Positions 38,712-46,837 of a stretch of 64,000 nucleotides of DNA are shown here, piece after piece (the first letter of the stretch is position 1; every line of letters begins with the position of its first letter). The stretch is from Candidatus Bipolaricaulota bacterium. GTDB lineage: Bacteria > Bipolaricaulota > Bipolaricaulia > Bipolaricaulales > Bipolaricaulaceae. The translations under genes and the position numbers were made by a program. The DNA is taken from NCBI GenBank assembly GCA_022838705.1, contig JALHJZ010000003.1, positions 62,001-126,000 of the forward strand, in the 5' to 3' direction. Below the pieces are notes generated by a model. It ran no database searches. It worked only from the letters and a program-made list of their open reading frames with translations, and had not been told where the DNA came from.

Positions 38712-39423
38712 ACCGGCGCGGGCCGCGGCAGGGGCGGTGGGGCTCCTGTTCCGGCCGGTCTGTTTCCTGTGCGAGGAGCCGGTGCCGGATCTCGCCCCGC
38801 TGTGTGAGGCGTGTACGGACGCACTCCCCCGCTGGGAGGGGGCGATCTGCCTCGTGTGCGGGACGGGGATCGAGGAGGGGTTGGACCTGTGCCGGGCGTG
38901 TGCCGTCGCGGGGCGGAGCTACGCCTGGGCCCGCACGATCGGGCCCTACGAGGGGTCGTTGCGAAGGGTGGTCCAAGCCCTGAAGTACGAGGGGGAACGC
39001 GCCCTCGCCCGACCCCTCGGGCGGCTCCTCGTAGCCGCGCTGGGCGATGTCCCGTCCGCAGGGATGCCCACCGTCACCTGCATCCCGCCGGACCCGCGCC
39101 GCCTACGAGAACGGGGGTACCACCCCGCGGAGCTCCTGGCGCGGGAGGTGGCGGCGACGTTGGGGGTGCGGTTCCGCCCCCTCCTCGCGAAGCGACGTTC
39201 GACCCCGCCCCAGGTGGGACGCCCCCGTGCCGAGCGGGAGAAGGCGATGACCGGCCTCTTCTCCGCCCGCGCCCGCGGCGAGGGGGAAGCCGTCCTCGTG
39301 GTGGACGACGTGATCACGACCGGCGCCACCGCCTCCGAGGCAGCGCGAGCCTTCGGGGAGGCGGGGTTCGGGGAAGTCGGCGTCCTGGCCTGTGCCCAGG
39401 CTGTGCCCGGGAGGGAGGAATAG
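38668..39423 (+). CDS. ComF-family amidophosphoribosyltransferase-like protein
   Basis: 251 aa from the ATG at 38668 (inside gap; an ATG at 38686 is a second option). Four CxxC pairs form an N-terminal zinc region: CFLCEE, CEAC, CLVC and CRAC. The C-terminal phosphoribosyltransferase domain has the PRPP loop VLVVDDVITTGAT near residues 211-223. ComF/GntX proteins act with competence helicase ComFA in DNA uptake in some bacteria; in most the role is unknown. The frame ends in TAG whose last base starts the next gene. Confidence 0.9.
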   Translation: MRRVSSMWRGSSPPRPARAAAGAVGLLFRPVCFLCEEPVPDLAPLCEACTDALPRWEGAICLVCGTGIEEGLDLCRACAVAGRSYAWARTIGPYEGSLRRVVQALKYEGERALARPLGRLLVAALGDVPSAGMPTVTCIPPDPRRLRERGYHPAELLAREVAATLGVRFRPLLAKRRSTPPQVGRPRAEREKAMTGLFSARARGEGEAVLVVDDVITTGATASEAARAFGEAGFGEVGVLACAQAVPGREE

Positions 39424-40025
39424 TGGAGTTCAAACGGCTCGTGGTGGGACCACTGCGCACGAACGCGTACGTCCTGGTGACGGACGGCGAGGCCGCGGTC
39501 GTGGATCCAGGCGATGCTGCGCCGGACCTCGCCACAGCGTGGGATGGCCATCCGGTGCGGTACATCCTCCTCACCCATGGGCACTTCGACCACGCCGACG
39601 GGGCCGAGGCAATCCGCGCCCGCACCAGCGCCCCCATCCTCTACCACCCCGCCGAAGTGAGCTCGTTCTGGCTAACGGGCCGTCAGCCTCCCCCCCTCGC
39701 GCGCCCCCTGGCCGACGGCGACCGCCTCCCGCTTGGGCGGGAGGAGCTCGTCGTGTGGCACCTCCCCGGCCACTCCCCGGGATCGGTCGCCTACCTGTGG
39801 GAGAAGGGGAAGGTGGCGATCGTGGGCGATGTCCTGTTCGCCCGGTCGGTGGGGCGGTCCGACCTGCCCGGCGGCTCGTGGGAGGCGCTGTCGAAGTCGC
39901 TCCGCCGGCTGCTCAGCCTGGACGACCCGTGGCAGATCCTGCCCGGCCACGGCCTCGCCACCACCATCGGCCGGGAGCGGCAGCAGAACCCGTACCTCGA
40001 GGGGCTTGGCGATGCCGAGCGTTGA
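39423..40025 (+). CDS. MBL-fold metallohydrolase, glyoxalase II-like
   Basis: 200 aa. GTG at 39423 shares its first base with the comF stop. Metal motif THGHFDHADG (HxHxDH), then VWHLPGHSPGS, VGDVLF and LPGHG complete the two-zinc site. Short YcbL/GloB-like hydrolases of this form act on thioesters such as S-lactoylglutathione or similar; the true substrate is unknown. Overlaps dnaG by 14 nt. Confidence 0.9.
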   Translation: MEFKRLVVGPLRTNAYVLVTDGEAAVVDPGDAAPDLATAWDGHPVRYILLTHGHFDHADGAEAIRARTSAPILYHPAEVSSFWLTGRQPPPLARPLADGDRLPLGREELVVWHLPGHSPGSVAYLWEKGKVAIVGDVLFARSVGRSDLPGGSWEALSKSLRRLLSLDDPWQILPGHGLATTIGRERQQNPYLEGLGDAER

Positions 40026-41715
40026 CGTCGAAGAGGTGAAGGCGCGGCTCAACATCGTCGAGCTCATCGGGCGGTACATCGCCCTCAAACCCTCCGGCCA
40101 GAGGTTCAAGGGCCGCTGCCCGTTCCACCCCGACGACACTCCGTCGCTCATCGTCTCCCCGGATAAAGGGCTCTGGCATTGCTTCGGTTGCCACGCCGGC
40201 GGCGATGCGATTGGGTTCCTGATGAAGATCGAGCGGTTGTCGTTTCCCGAGGCCCTGTCCCGCCTGGCCCGCGAGCTGGGGATCGAGATCCGCACCACGG
40301 GGGGGGAGGGCAGGGCGAAGCTCCTCCAGGCGAACGAACAGGCGGTCCAGTACTTTGCCCGCGAGCTACGGCGCCCGTCCGGGAAGAAGGCCCGCGACTA
40401 CCTCCTCGGCCGGGGGCTGGGGGAAAAAGAATGGGAGCGGTACAAGCTTGGCTACGCGCCGGAGGGTTGGGATGGGCTCCTCCGCGCCCTCGGTCAGGTG
40501 GGGGTGGACACGCTCCGCGATCTGGGGCTGGTCGTGGCCGGCGAGAGGGGCTACTACGACCGGTTCCGGGACCGGGTCATGTTCACGATCGGCGATGATC
40601 AGGGCCGCCCGGTGGCGTTTGCCGGCCGGAGCTTCGCCGGCGATCCCAAGTACGTGAACATCCCCAATACGTCCCTCTTCACGAAGGGGACGCTCCTGTA
40701 CGGACTCGACCTCGCCCGGGACGCGATCCGCTCCGCCGGCCGCGCCGTCCTCGTCGAGGGGTACACGGACGTGATCAGCCTCCAGACGGCGGGGATCGGG
40801 GAGGCGGTCGGCTCGATGGGCACCGCCCTCACCGACGCCCAGGCCCGCCTCATCGCTCGGCACACGGACCAGGTCGTGATCGCCTACGACCGCGATGCGG
40901 CCGGGGAGGCCTCGGCCCTGCGCGGGCTCGTCATCCTCCGCGCGGCCGGGCTCAGGGTGGCGGTGGCGGTGCTCCCACCGGACGAAGACCCGGATTCCCT
41001 CGTCCGCGGCCAGGGGGCCGATGCGGCGCGGGAGGTCCTCGCCCGGGCGCTCCCGTTCCATCGCTTCTTCGTCGAGGCCCTCGCCAGTCGGCACGACGTG
41101 GCCACGGTGGAGGGCAAGGAGCAGGTCCTCGTCGAGGCGAAGGCGTTCTGGCCCGAGATCCGCAGCGTCCCCCTCCAGCACGAGCTCGCCCGCGAGCTCG
41201 CCGCCCTCCTTTCCCTGCGCGAAGAGGAGGTGTGGGGCTACCTCCGCGGCGGGGCCCGCTTGGCCGTGCCGACCGAAGAACGGCCCCGGATCGGGCCCGA
41301 GGAGATCTTCCTCCATTTTCTCATCGCGGGGAAACTACCGGAGCGGGTGCTGGAGGACCTCTCCCTCGCCGAATTCCGCCCCGAACATCGCCCGATCGTG
41401 GCGAAGTGGGTGGAGCTCTGGCACGGGGGTGAACGGCCAACCGCGAGCCGACTGGCGAGCGAGCTCCCCCCCGACTCGGTGCCGGTCCTGACCCAAGTCG
41501 CCCTCCTCGACCTCCCGTTCTCGAACGAGGCGCAGGCCATCGCCGATGCGGAGACCCGCTTCCTCCACCTTCCGCGTGTGAACCGACGGTTGGACGAAGC
41601 CCGCCGGCGCCTCGTCGAGGCCGAGACGGCTGGTGATGCGGACGAGGTGCAGAAGCTCAACGCCGCGTTGCAGGCGCTGTGCCAGGAGCGCCTCCGGTTG
41701 ATGCGAAGGAGGTGA
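40012..41715 (+). CDS. dnaG: DNA primase
   Basis: 567 aa. Zinc-binding domain with CPFHPDDTPS...HCFGCHAGGD (CHC2 type, residues ~36-63). RNA polymerase/TOPRIM core follows, with YDRFRDRVMFTI, LVEGYTDVI and AYDRDAAGE. The C-terminal helicase-interacting region (about 430-567) is short and divergent. Makes RNA primers at the fork. Followed directly by rpoD, the core of the macromolecular synthesis operon, but rpsU is absent. Confidence 0.96.
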   Translation: MPSVDVEEVKARLNIVELIGRYIALKPSGQRFKGRCPFHPDDTPSLIVSPDKGLWHCFGCHAGGDAIGFLMKIERLSFPEALSRLARELGIEIRTTGGEGRAKLLQANEQAVQYFARELRRPSGKKARDYLLGRGLGEKEWERYKLGYAPEGWDGLLRALGQVGVDTLRDLGLVVAGERGYYDRFRDRVMFTIGDDQGRPVAFAGRSFAGDPKYVNIPNTSLFTKGTLLYGLDLARDAIRSAGRAVLVEGYTDVISLQTAGIGEAVGSMGTALTDAQARLIARHTDQVVIAYDRDAAGEASALRGLVILRAAGLRVAVAVLPPDEDPDSLVRGQGADAAREVLARALPFHRFFVEALASRHDVATVEGKEQVLVEAKAFWPEIRSVPLQHELARELAALLSLREEEVWGYLRGGARLAVPTEERPRIGPEEIFLHFLIAGKLPERVLEDLSLAEFRPEHRPIVAKWVELWHGGERPTASRLASELPPDSVPVLTQVALLDLPFSNEAQAIADAETRFLHLPRVNRRLDEARRRLVEAETAGDADEVQKLNAALQALCQERLRLMRRR

Positions 41716-41717
41716 GG

Positions 41718-42776
41718 ATGCCCGAGGACCAGGAGATCGTTCCCCCCGAACTACCTGAATCGGGGACGACGGAGGAGGAGGAACTCACCGACCTCATCCC
41801 CCTCATCGCTGAGCTCGCCGACTCCGAGCCGGAGGAGGAGCCGACGGAGCGGGGCCGCGACCCGGTGCGCACGTACCTCCGCGAGATCGGCCGCGTCCCC
41901 TTGCTCACCCGGGAGGAGGAGGTGGAGCTCGCCCAGAAGATCGAGGCGGGCACGGCCGCGTTGGAGGAGCTCGCCCAGGGGGTCGCGGATCCGGAGCGAA
42001 AACGGGAGCTCGAGCGGATCCTCCACGAGGGAGAGGCAGCGCGGGAAAGGCTCGCCGTGTCCAACCTGCGGCTCGTGGTCTCGATCGCCAAGCGCTACAT
42101 GCACCGCGGACTATCGTTCCTCGACCTCATCCAGGAGGGGAACATCGGGCTCATGCGGGCGGTGGAGAAGTTCGACTGGCGCAAGGGGTACAAGTTCTCC
42201 ACCTACGCCACGTGGTGGATCCGCCAGGCGATCACGCGCGCGATCGGGGATCAGGCGCGCACGATCCGCGTCCCCGTCCATACGATGGAAGCGGTGCAGG
42301 AGCTGAGCCGGCTGCGGCGGGAGTACATCCGCGAGCACGGGGGGCCGCCGAGCTACGAGCAGCTCGCCGAGTTCCTCGGGACGAGCGTGGATCGGGTGAA
42401 GAAGATCGAGCAGGCTGCCGCGTTCACCACCTCGCTCGAGCGGCCGCTGTCCGATGAAGATGATGACACCTTGGGGGACTTCATCGCCGATGAGACGGCG
42501 CAAGACCCGGCCCAGGAAGCGATCCGGGCCCGGCTGCGGGACGAGTTGCGGGAGGCGCTGGCCGAGCTCGACCCGCGAGAGAGGGAGATCCTCGAGCTGC
42601 GCTACGGCCTCCTCGATGGCCATCCCCGCACGCTGAAGGAGGTGGCAAGCCAGTTCGAGATCACCCGGGAGCGGGTGCGGCAACTCGAGCTGAAGGCGCT
42701 GGAGAAGTTGAAGTACCCAGCGCGGCACCAGTTGCTCCGTTCCCTGCGGGAGCTTCTCCTCTCCGAGGAGGCATGA
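41718..42776 (+). CDS. rpoD: Primary sigma factor RpoD (SigA)
   Basis: 352 aa from the ATG at 41718 (AAGGAGGTGAGG upstream, 2 nt after dnaG). Region 1.2 DPVRTYLREIGRVPLL, region 2.1-2.4 (SFLDLIQEGNIGLMRAVEKF and STYATWWIRQAITRAI), region 3 (RVKKIEQAAAF), and region 4.2 TRERVRQLELKALEKL are all complete. Region 1.1 is reduced to an acidic ~50-residue leader. It should recognise TTGACA/TATAAT promoters, in agreement with those listed here. miaA overlaps the stop. Confidence 0.96.
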   Translation: MPEDQEIVPPELPESGTTEEEELTDLIPLIAELADSEPEEEPTERGRDPVRTYLREIGRVPLLTREEEVELAQKIEAGTAALEELAQGVADPERKRELERILHEGEAARERLAVSNLRLVVSIAKRYMHRGLSFLDLIQEGNIGLMRAVEKFDWRKGYKFSTYATWWIRQAITRAIGDQARTIRVPVHTMEAVQELSRLRREYIREHGGPPSYEQLAEFLGTSVDRVKKIEQAAAFTTSLERPLSDEDDDTLGDFIADETAQDPAQEAIRARLRDELREALAELDPREREILELRYGLLDGHPRTLKEVASQFEITRERVRQLELKALEKLKYPARHQLLRSLRELLLSEEA

Positions 42777-43690
42777 CGGTCCTCCTCCTCATCGGGCCGA
42801 CCGCGGTTGGGAAGTCGGAGGTCGCGGTCGCAGTGGCGGAGGCGGTGGGAGGGGAGATCATCTCCGCCGATGCCCGGGCCATCTACCGGGGGCTGGAGAT
42901 CGGCACGGACCGGCCCCCCCGGGAGATCCTCGCGCGGGTCCCGCACCACCTCGTCGGCATCCTCGACCCCTTGGAGCGCTACGATGCGGCCCGGTTCCGT
43001 GCGGACTGCGAGCGGCTCGTGGCCGAGATCCAGGGCCGCGGCCACCGGGCGATCATCGCCGGCGGGAGCACGCTCTACGTGCGGGCGCTCACCCGCGGGC
43101 TCTCCCCCGGGCCGGCGGCCGATCCGGAGCTCCGGGCGGAGCTCGCCCAGCACCCGACCGCGGAACTTCGGGAAGAGCTTGAACGCGTGGATCCAGCGTC
43201 CGCCGCCCGGATCCACCCTGCAGATCGGGTGCGCCTCATCCGGGCGCTGGAGGTGCACCGCCTCACCGGCCAGCCGCTCACCGCAGCGTGGGGGAGCGAG
43301 AAGGCGTTCCCGTGGCCGCTCGTCCGGGTCGGGCTCGCGGTCGAACGCTCGGAGCTCGGGCGGAGGATCGAGGCCCGCGTGGCGCGGATGTTCGCGGAAG
43401 GGCTGGTCGAGGAGGCGCGGGGGCTGTGGGACCGTAACCTCCCCCCGGAAGCCCCGGCCGGGCGCACGATCGGGTACCGGGAGCTCTTCCCCTACTTCGC
43501 CGGGGAGTACGACCTCGCCGAGGCCAAGCGGCGGATCGTGCGGAGCACGAAGGCCTACGCGCGGCGCCAGCTCGCGTTCTTCCGCGCCGAGCCGCGCGTC
43601 CACTGGCTGGACGTGACCGGCCGCACGCCACCTGAGGTCGCAACGGAGATCATCGCCCATTGGCAGGCTGCGGAGTCGGGCCTAGAATGA
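42773..43690 (+). CDS. miaA: tRNA dimethylallyltransferase
   Basis: 305 aa. Adds dimethylallyl to A37 of tRNAs reading UNN codons. P-loop LIGPTAVGKSEVA (residues 6-18), IISADARAIYRGLEIGT, the insertion domain (about 110-175) and the C-terminal TKAYARRQLAFFR signature near residue 260 are all present. Usual family text is SADSMQVYRG; here SADARAIYRG, a modest change next to the catalytic Asp. ATGA overlap with rpoD and with nnrDE downstream. Confidence 0.95.
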   Translation: MTVLLLIGPTAVGKSEVAVAVAEAVGGEIISADARAIYRGLEIGTDRPPREILARVPHHLVGILDPLERYDAARFRADCERLVAEIQGRGHRAIIAGGSTLYVRALTRGLSPGPAADPELRAELAQHPTAELREELERVDPASAARIHPADRVRLIRALEVHRLTGQPLTAAWGSEKAFPWPLVRVGLAVERSELGRRIEARVARMFAEGLVEEARGLWDRNLPPEAPAGRTIGYRELFPYFAGEYDLAEAKRRIVRSTKAYARRQLAFFRAEPRVHWLDVTGRTPPEVATEIIAHWQAAESGLE

Positions 43691-45249
43691 GGCCCGTGCG
43701 GAAGGTCTTCACTGCGGAAGCGATCCGGACGCTCGACCGCCGCGCTGCCGAGCACGGGGTGGCCCCGCTCCTCCTCATGGAGTCGGCCGGACGGGGGGCC
43801 GCCGCCGAGATCAGCGCCTGGAACCATGTCCTCGCCACCGGTCGCGTCCTCGCCGTGTGCGGGAAGGGCGGGAACGGCGGCGACGCCCTGGCCGCGGCGC
43901 GGTGGCTCGGGCTCGCCGGGGCCGACGTGCAGGCGGTCGTCCTCGGCACCCCCCGCGGTCCCGCCGCTGAACAGGAACGTGCGTTCCGCGCATCGTTCCC
44001 GGACCGACTCCTCCCCATCCGCAGCGCGGCTGAGCTCGACGTTCTTCGCACCAGGATCGCGGAGGCGGATCTCGTGCTGGACGGGATCCTCGGGATCGGG
44101 CTTGCTCAGGGGGCGCGCGGCCTGGCCCGGGAGGCGATCGAGATCGTCGTTGCCTCCGGCGCCCCGCTGGTGGCGCTCGACCTCCCATCGGGGCTGGTCG
44201 CCGACTGCGGCGCCATCCCCGGACCGGCGGTGCGGGCCGAGCTCACGCTCGCCATGGGCGCGCTCAAGCCGTGCCACCTCCTCCCCCCTGCGGCGGGGCT
44301 GTGCGGCGAGGTGCGGGTGGTGGATGTCGCCTACCCCCCGTCGGCGTGGGACGAGGTGGGCCCCGTGGCGCACGTCGTGGACGCGCCGTTCTGCGGTTCC
44401 CTCCTCCCTCGCCGGCCGCGGTTCGGCCACAAGGGGACGTTCGGGAAGGTCCTCGTGGTGGCGGGCTCGGTGGGGATGGCCGGCGCGGCCGCCCTCTGCG
44501 CCGAGGGGGCGCTCCGCGCCGGTGCGGGCCTCGTCCACGTCCTGTGTCCGGAGCCCGTGTTCCCGATCGTGGCGGCCATCCTGCCGGAAGCGCTCGTCCA
44601 CCCCGGTCGGGCCGCGGACGGCCTGCTCTCCCATGAGGCGGCCGCGGAAGCGGTGCGGTGGGCCCAGGAGATGGACCTCGTCGTGGTCGGCCCCGGTCTC
44701 GGGCGGGGTCCCGGCCCCAACGAAGTGGTGCACGCGCTCGTTGCGTCCGGGGTTCCGCTCGTCCTCGATGCCGATGCCCTGTTCGCCCTCGCCCAGGACC
44801 CAGCGCTCCTCCGGGGGGAGCACGGGGAGGTCATCCTCACCCCCCACGCCGGCGAGTTCGCCCGCCTCGCGACCGTGGATCCGGACGAAGCCGTGTCGGA
44901 CAAGATCCGGTGGGCACGGAAGATGGCCGGGAGCTCGCGCGCCACGGTGGTCTTCAAGGGGCCACCCACGGCCGTCGCCGACAGCGAGGACGTGTACCTC
45001 ACCACGACTGGGAACACGGCCCTCGCCCACGGCGGTTCGGGCGATGTCCTCGCCGGGGTGATCGGGGGCCTCTGGGCGGGGGGAGTAACGCCCCTCGCCG
45101 CAGCGGTTGTGGGGGCCTACGTCCATGGCCTCGCCGCCGAGCTCGCCACCGCCGGCGCCTCGGAGCGGGCCGTCCTCCCCCGCGACGTGGTGGGGTCCCT
45201 CCCGTGGGCGTTCGCCTCGATCGAGCCCGAGCCTCACCGGAATCCATGA
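43687..45249 (+). CDS. Bifunctional NAD(P)H-hydrate epimerase / ADP-dependent dehydratase
   Basis: 520 aa from the ATG at 43687 (overlaps miaA stop). N-terminal YjeF_N epimerase domain (residues ~1-210; LLLMESAGRGAA, GKGGNGGDALAAARWL). C-terminal ribokinase-like YjeF_C dehydratase domain (about 230-510; FGHKGTFGKVLVVAGS, LTPHAGEFARL, HGGSGDVLAGVIGG). It repairs hydrated NADH and NADPH. The fused form is the common bacterial nnr arrangement. Ends in an ATGA overlap with tatD. Confidence 0.93.
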   Translation: MRPVRKVFTAEAIRTLDRRAAEHGVAPLLLMESAGRGAAAEISAWNHVLATGRVLAVCGKGGNGGDALAAARWLGLAGADVQAVVLGTPRGPAAEQERAFRASFPDRLLPIRSAAELDVLRTRIAEADLVLDGILGIGLAQGARGLAREAIEIVVASGAPLVALDLPSGLVADCGAIPGPAVRAELTLAMGALKPCHLLPPAAGLCGEVRVVDVAYPPSAWDEVGPVAHVVDAPFCGSLLPRRPRFGHKGTFGKVLVVAGSVGMAGAAALCAEGALRAGAGLVHVLCPEPVFPIVAAILPEALVHPGRAADGLLSHEAAAEAVRWAQEMDLVVVGPGLGRGPGPNEVVHALVASGVPLVLDADALFALAQDPALLRGEHGEVILTPHAGEFARLATVDPDEAVSDKIRWARKMAGSSRATVVFKGPPTAVADSEDVYLTTTGNTALAHGGSGDVLAGVIGGLWAGGVTPLAAAVVGAYVHGLAAELATAGASERAVLPRDVVGSLPWAFASIEPEPHRNP

Positions 45250-46040
45250 ACCTGTTCGATACCCACGCCCACCTCGACTTCCCCCCGTTCGATCGCGACC
45301 GCGGGGAGCTCCTCACCGCGTTGCGGGTGGAGGGAGTAGCGGTCCTCAATGTGGGGGTGGACCTCCGATCGTCGGAGGCAGCCCTCGAGCTCGCCCGCAA
45401 GCACGGACACGTGTTCGCCTCCGCTGGGCTCCACCCCCATGACGCGAAGGCGTTCACCCCCGAGCTAGAAGCGCGCTTGACGGGCCTCCTCCGCCAGGGT
45501 GCGGTGGCCGTCGGCGAGTGTGGGCTCGACTTCTACCGAAACCTCTCCCCGCACGAGGCCCAGATCGAGGCGTTCCGGTCCCAGCTCCGGCTCGCCAGGC
45601 AGCTCGACCTCCCGGTGATCCTCCACGAGCGGGCGGCGTGGGATCCGTTCCTCTTGCTTCTCCGCGCGGAGCAGCCGCCCCGCGGGGTGGTGCACGGGTT
45701 CGGGGGGGATGAATCCCGGGCCCAGGAGATCGTGAGCCTCGGGCTCCACCTCGGGATCGGGGGCCCCCTCACCTACCGCCGGAACGATGCCCTCCGCCGG
45801 GCCGCCGCTGCGATCCCTCTTGAGCGGATCCTGGTCGAGACCGACTCGCCTTACCTCCCGCCCGAGCCGTTCCGCGGCCAGCGCAACGATCCGGGGAAGG
45901 TGCGCCTGGTCGTGGAACGACTCGCCGCGCTGCGGGGGATCCCAGTGGCCGAACTCGCGGAGGTCACGTGGCGCAACGCGTGTTGGCTGTTCTCCGTCCA
46001 TCCCTCGTTCGGACCAGCGCCGGCCGGTCACGGGATGTAG
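45246..46040 (+). CDS. tatD: TatD-family metal-dependent hydrolase
   Basis: 264 aa. DTHAHLDF at residues 5-12, GLHPHDAK, GECGLDFYRN, HERAA, HGFGGD and ETDSPYLPPEPFRG supply the metal ligands of the TatD deoxyribonuclease family. In most homologues the fourth motif is LPVIIHxR; here LPVILHERAA. Possible roles are 3'-5' DNA/RNA exonuclease or D-aminoacyl processing. Last gene of the long plus-strand run; its end overlaps convergent radC by 13 nt. Confidence 0.92.
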   Translation: MNLFDTHAHLDFPPFDRDRGELLTALRVEGVAVLNVGVDLRSSEAALELARKHGHVFASAGLHPHDAKAFTPELEARLTGLLRQGAVAVGECGLDFYRNLSPHEAQIEAFRSQLRLARQLDLPVILHERAAWDPFLLLLRAEQPPRGVVHGFGGDESRAQEIVSLGLHLGIGGPLTYRRNDALRRAAAAIPLERILVETDSPYLPPEPFRGQRNDPGKVRLVVERLAALRGIPVAELAEVTWRNACWLFSVHPSFGPAPAGHGM

Positions 46041-46693
46041 CCCTGCTCGCGCAGCGACGTGTAGTCCGTCTTCGTCACGATGAGGTGGTCGAGGACCTCG
46101 ATCCCCAGGATCTTCCCCGCCTCGACGAGCTGGCGGGTGAGGGCGAGGTCGTCCCCGCTCGGCTCGGGGTTCCCCGACGGGTGGTTGTGGGCGAGGACCA
46201 CCGCCGCCGCTCGATCCGCAATCGCATCGGCGAACACCTCGCGGGGATGGACCTGGCTCGAGGTGAGGAGGCCCACCGTCACCACCCGGGACGCGATGAC
46301 CTCGTGCGCGCCGTTGAGGGTAAGGGAGAGGAAGTGCTCCTGCTTCCGATCGCGGATCGGGGCGAGGTAGGGGAGGGCATCCTCCGGCCTCTCGATCCGC
46401 CCCGGCCCACGCTGGAAGTGGCGGCGGGCGAATTCGAGGGCGGCCAGGATCTGACACGCCTTCGCCTCGCCGATCCCCGCAATGCGGGCGAAGTCCTCCA
46501 CGCCCCACCGCGCAAGCTGCGGACCGGCCTCCTCCAGGATCGCTTGGGCCAGCTCGACCGCGCTCTTCCCCTTCGTCCCGGTGCGGATGAGGACGGCGAG
46601 GAGTTCGGCGTCCGACAACGCTTGGGGGCCGCGGGCGCGGAGCTTCTCCCGCGGCCGATCCACCTCCGGGAGGTCCTTGATCCCCTTCCCCAT
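46028..46693 (-). CDS. radC: RadC-family JAB1/MPN domain protein
   Basis: 221 aa from the ATG at 46693 (AGGGGGGGCG upstream). A helix-hairpin-helix region (WGVEDFARIAGIGEAKACQI) precedes the JAMM metalloprotease-like domain with HNHPSGNPEPSGDD. Function is uncertain; historic links to DNA repair are weak. A TACAAT -10 box (46714-46719) with TTGGGT at 18-nt spacing gives a short leader. Confidence 0.93.
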   Translation of the reverse strand: MGKGIKDLPEVDRPREKLRARGPQALSDAELLAVLIRTGTKGKSAVELAQAILEEAGPQLARWGVEDFARIAGIGEAKACQILAALEFARRHFQRGPGRIERPEDALPYLAPIRDRKQEHFLSLTLNGAHEVIASRVVTVGLLTSSQVHPREVFADAIADRAAAVVLAHNHPSGNPEPSGDDLALTRQLVEAGKILGIEVLDHLIVTKTDYTSLREQGYIP

Positions 46694-46713
46694 CGCCCCC
46701 CCTGCGTCCCCAG

Positions 46714-46743
46714 ATTGTAGAGCCACGCGCCCGGCTCACCCAA
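46714..46743 (-). promoter_or_regulatory. Promoter of radC
   Basis: Minus strand TACAAT (about 46714-46719), 18-nt spacer, TTGGGT as -35. Leader of about 15 nt with the Shine-Dalgarno. Confidence 0.45.
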
Positions 46744-46799
46744 AGAGGTGGGATGGGGTCACGGAATCGCTAGCGGAGCTGACCTTTCGCTAGATTCGG

Positions 46800-46828
46800 T
46801 TGGCCGGAAGGCCCACCTCGGGTACCAT
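46800..46828 (+). promoter_or_regulatory. Promoter of the GH57 gene, leaderless arrangement
   Basis: -35 TTGGCC (46800-46805), 17-nt spacer, -10 TACCAT (46823-46828). Nine nt separate it from the ATG at 46838, which has no Shine-Dalgarno. Confidence 0.55.
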
Positions 46829-46837
46829 CGCCCGCCG

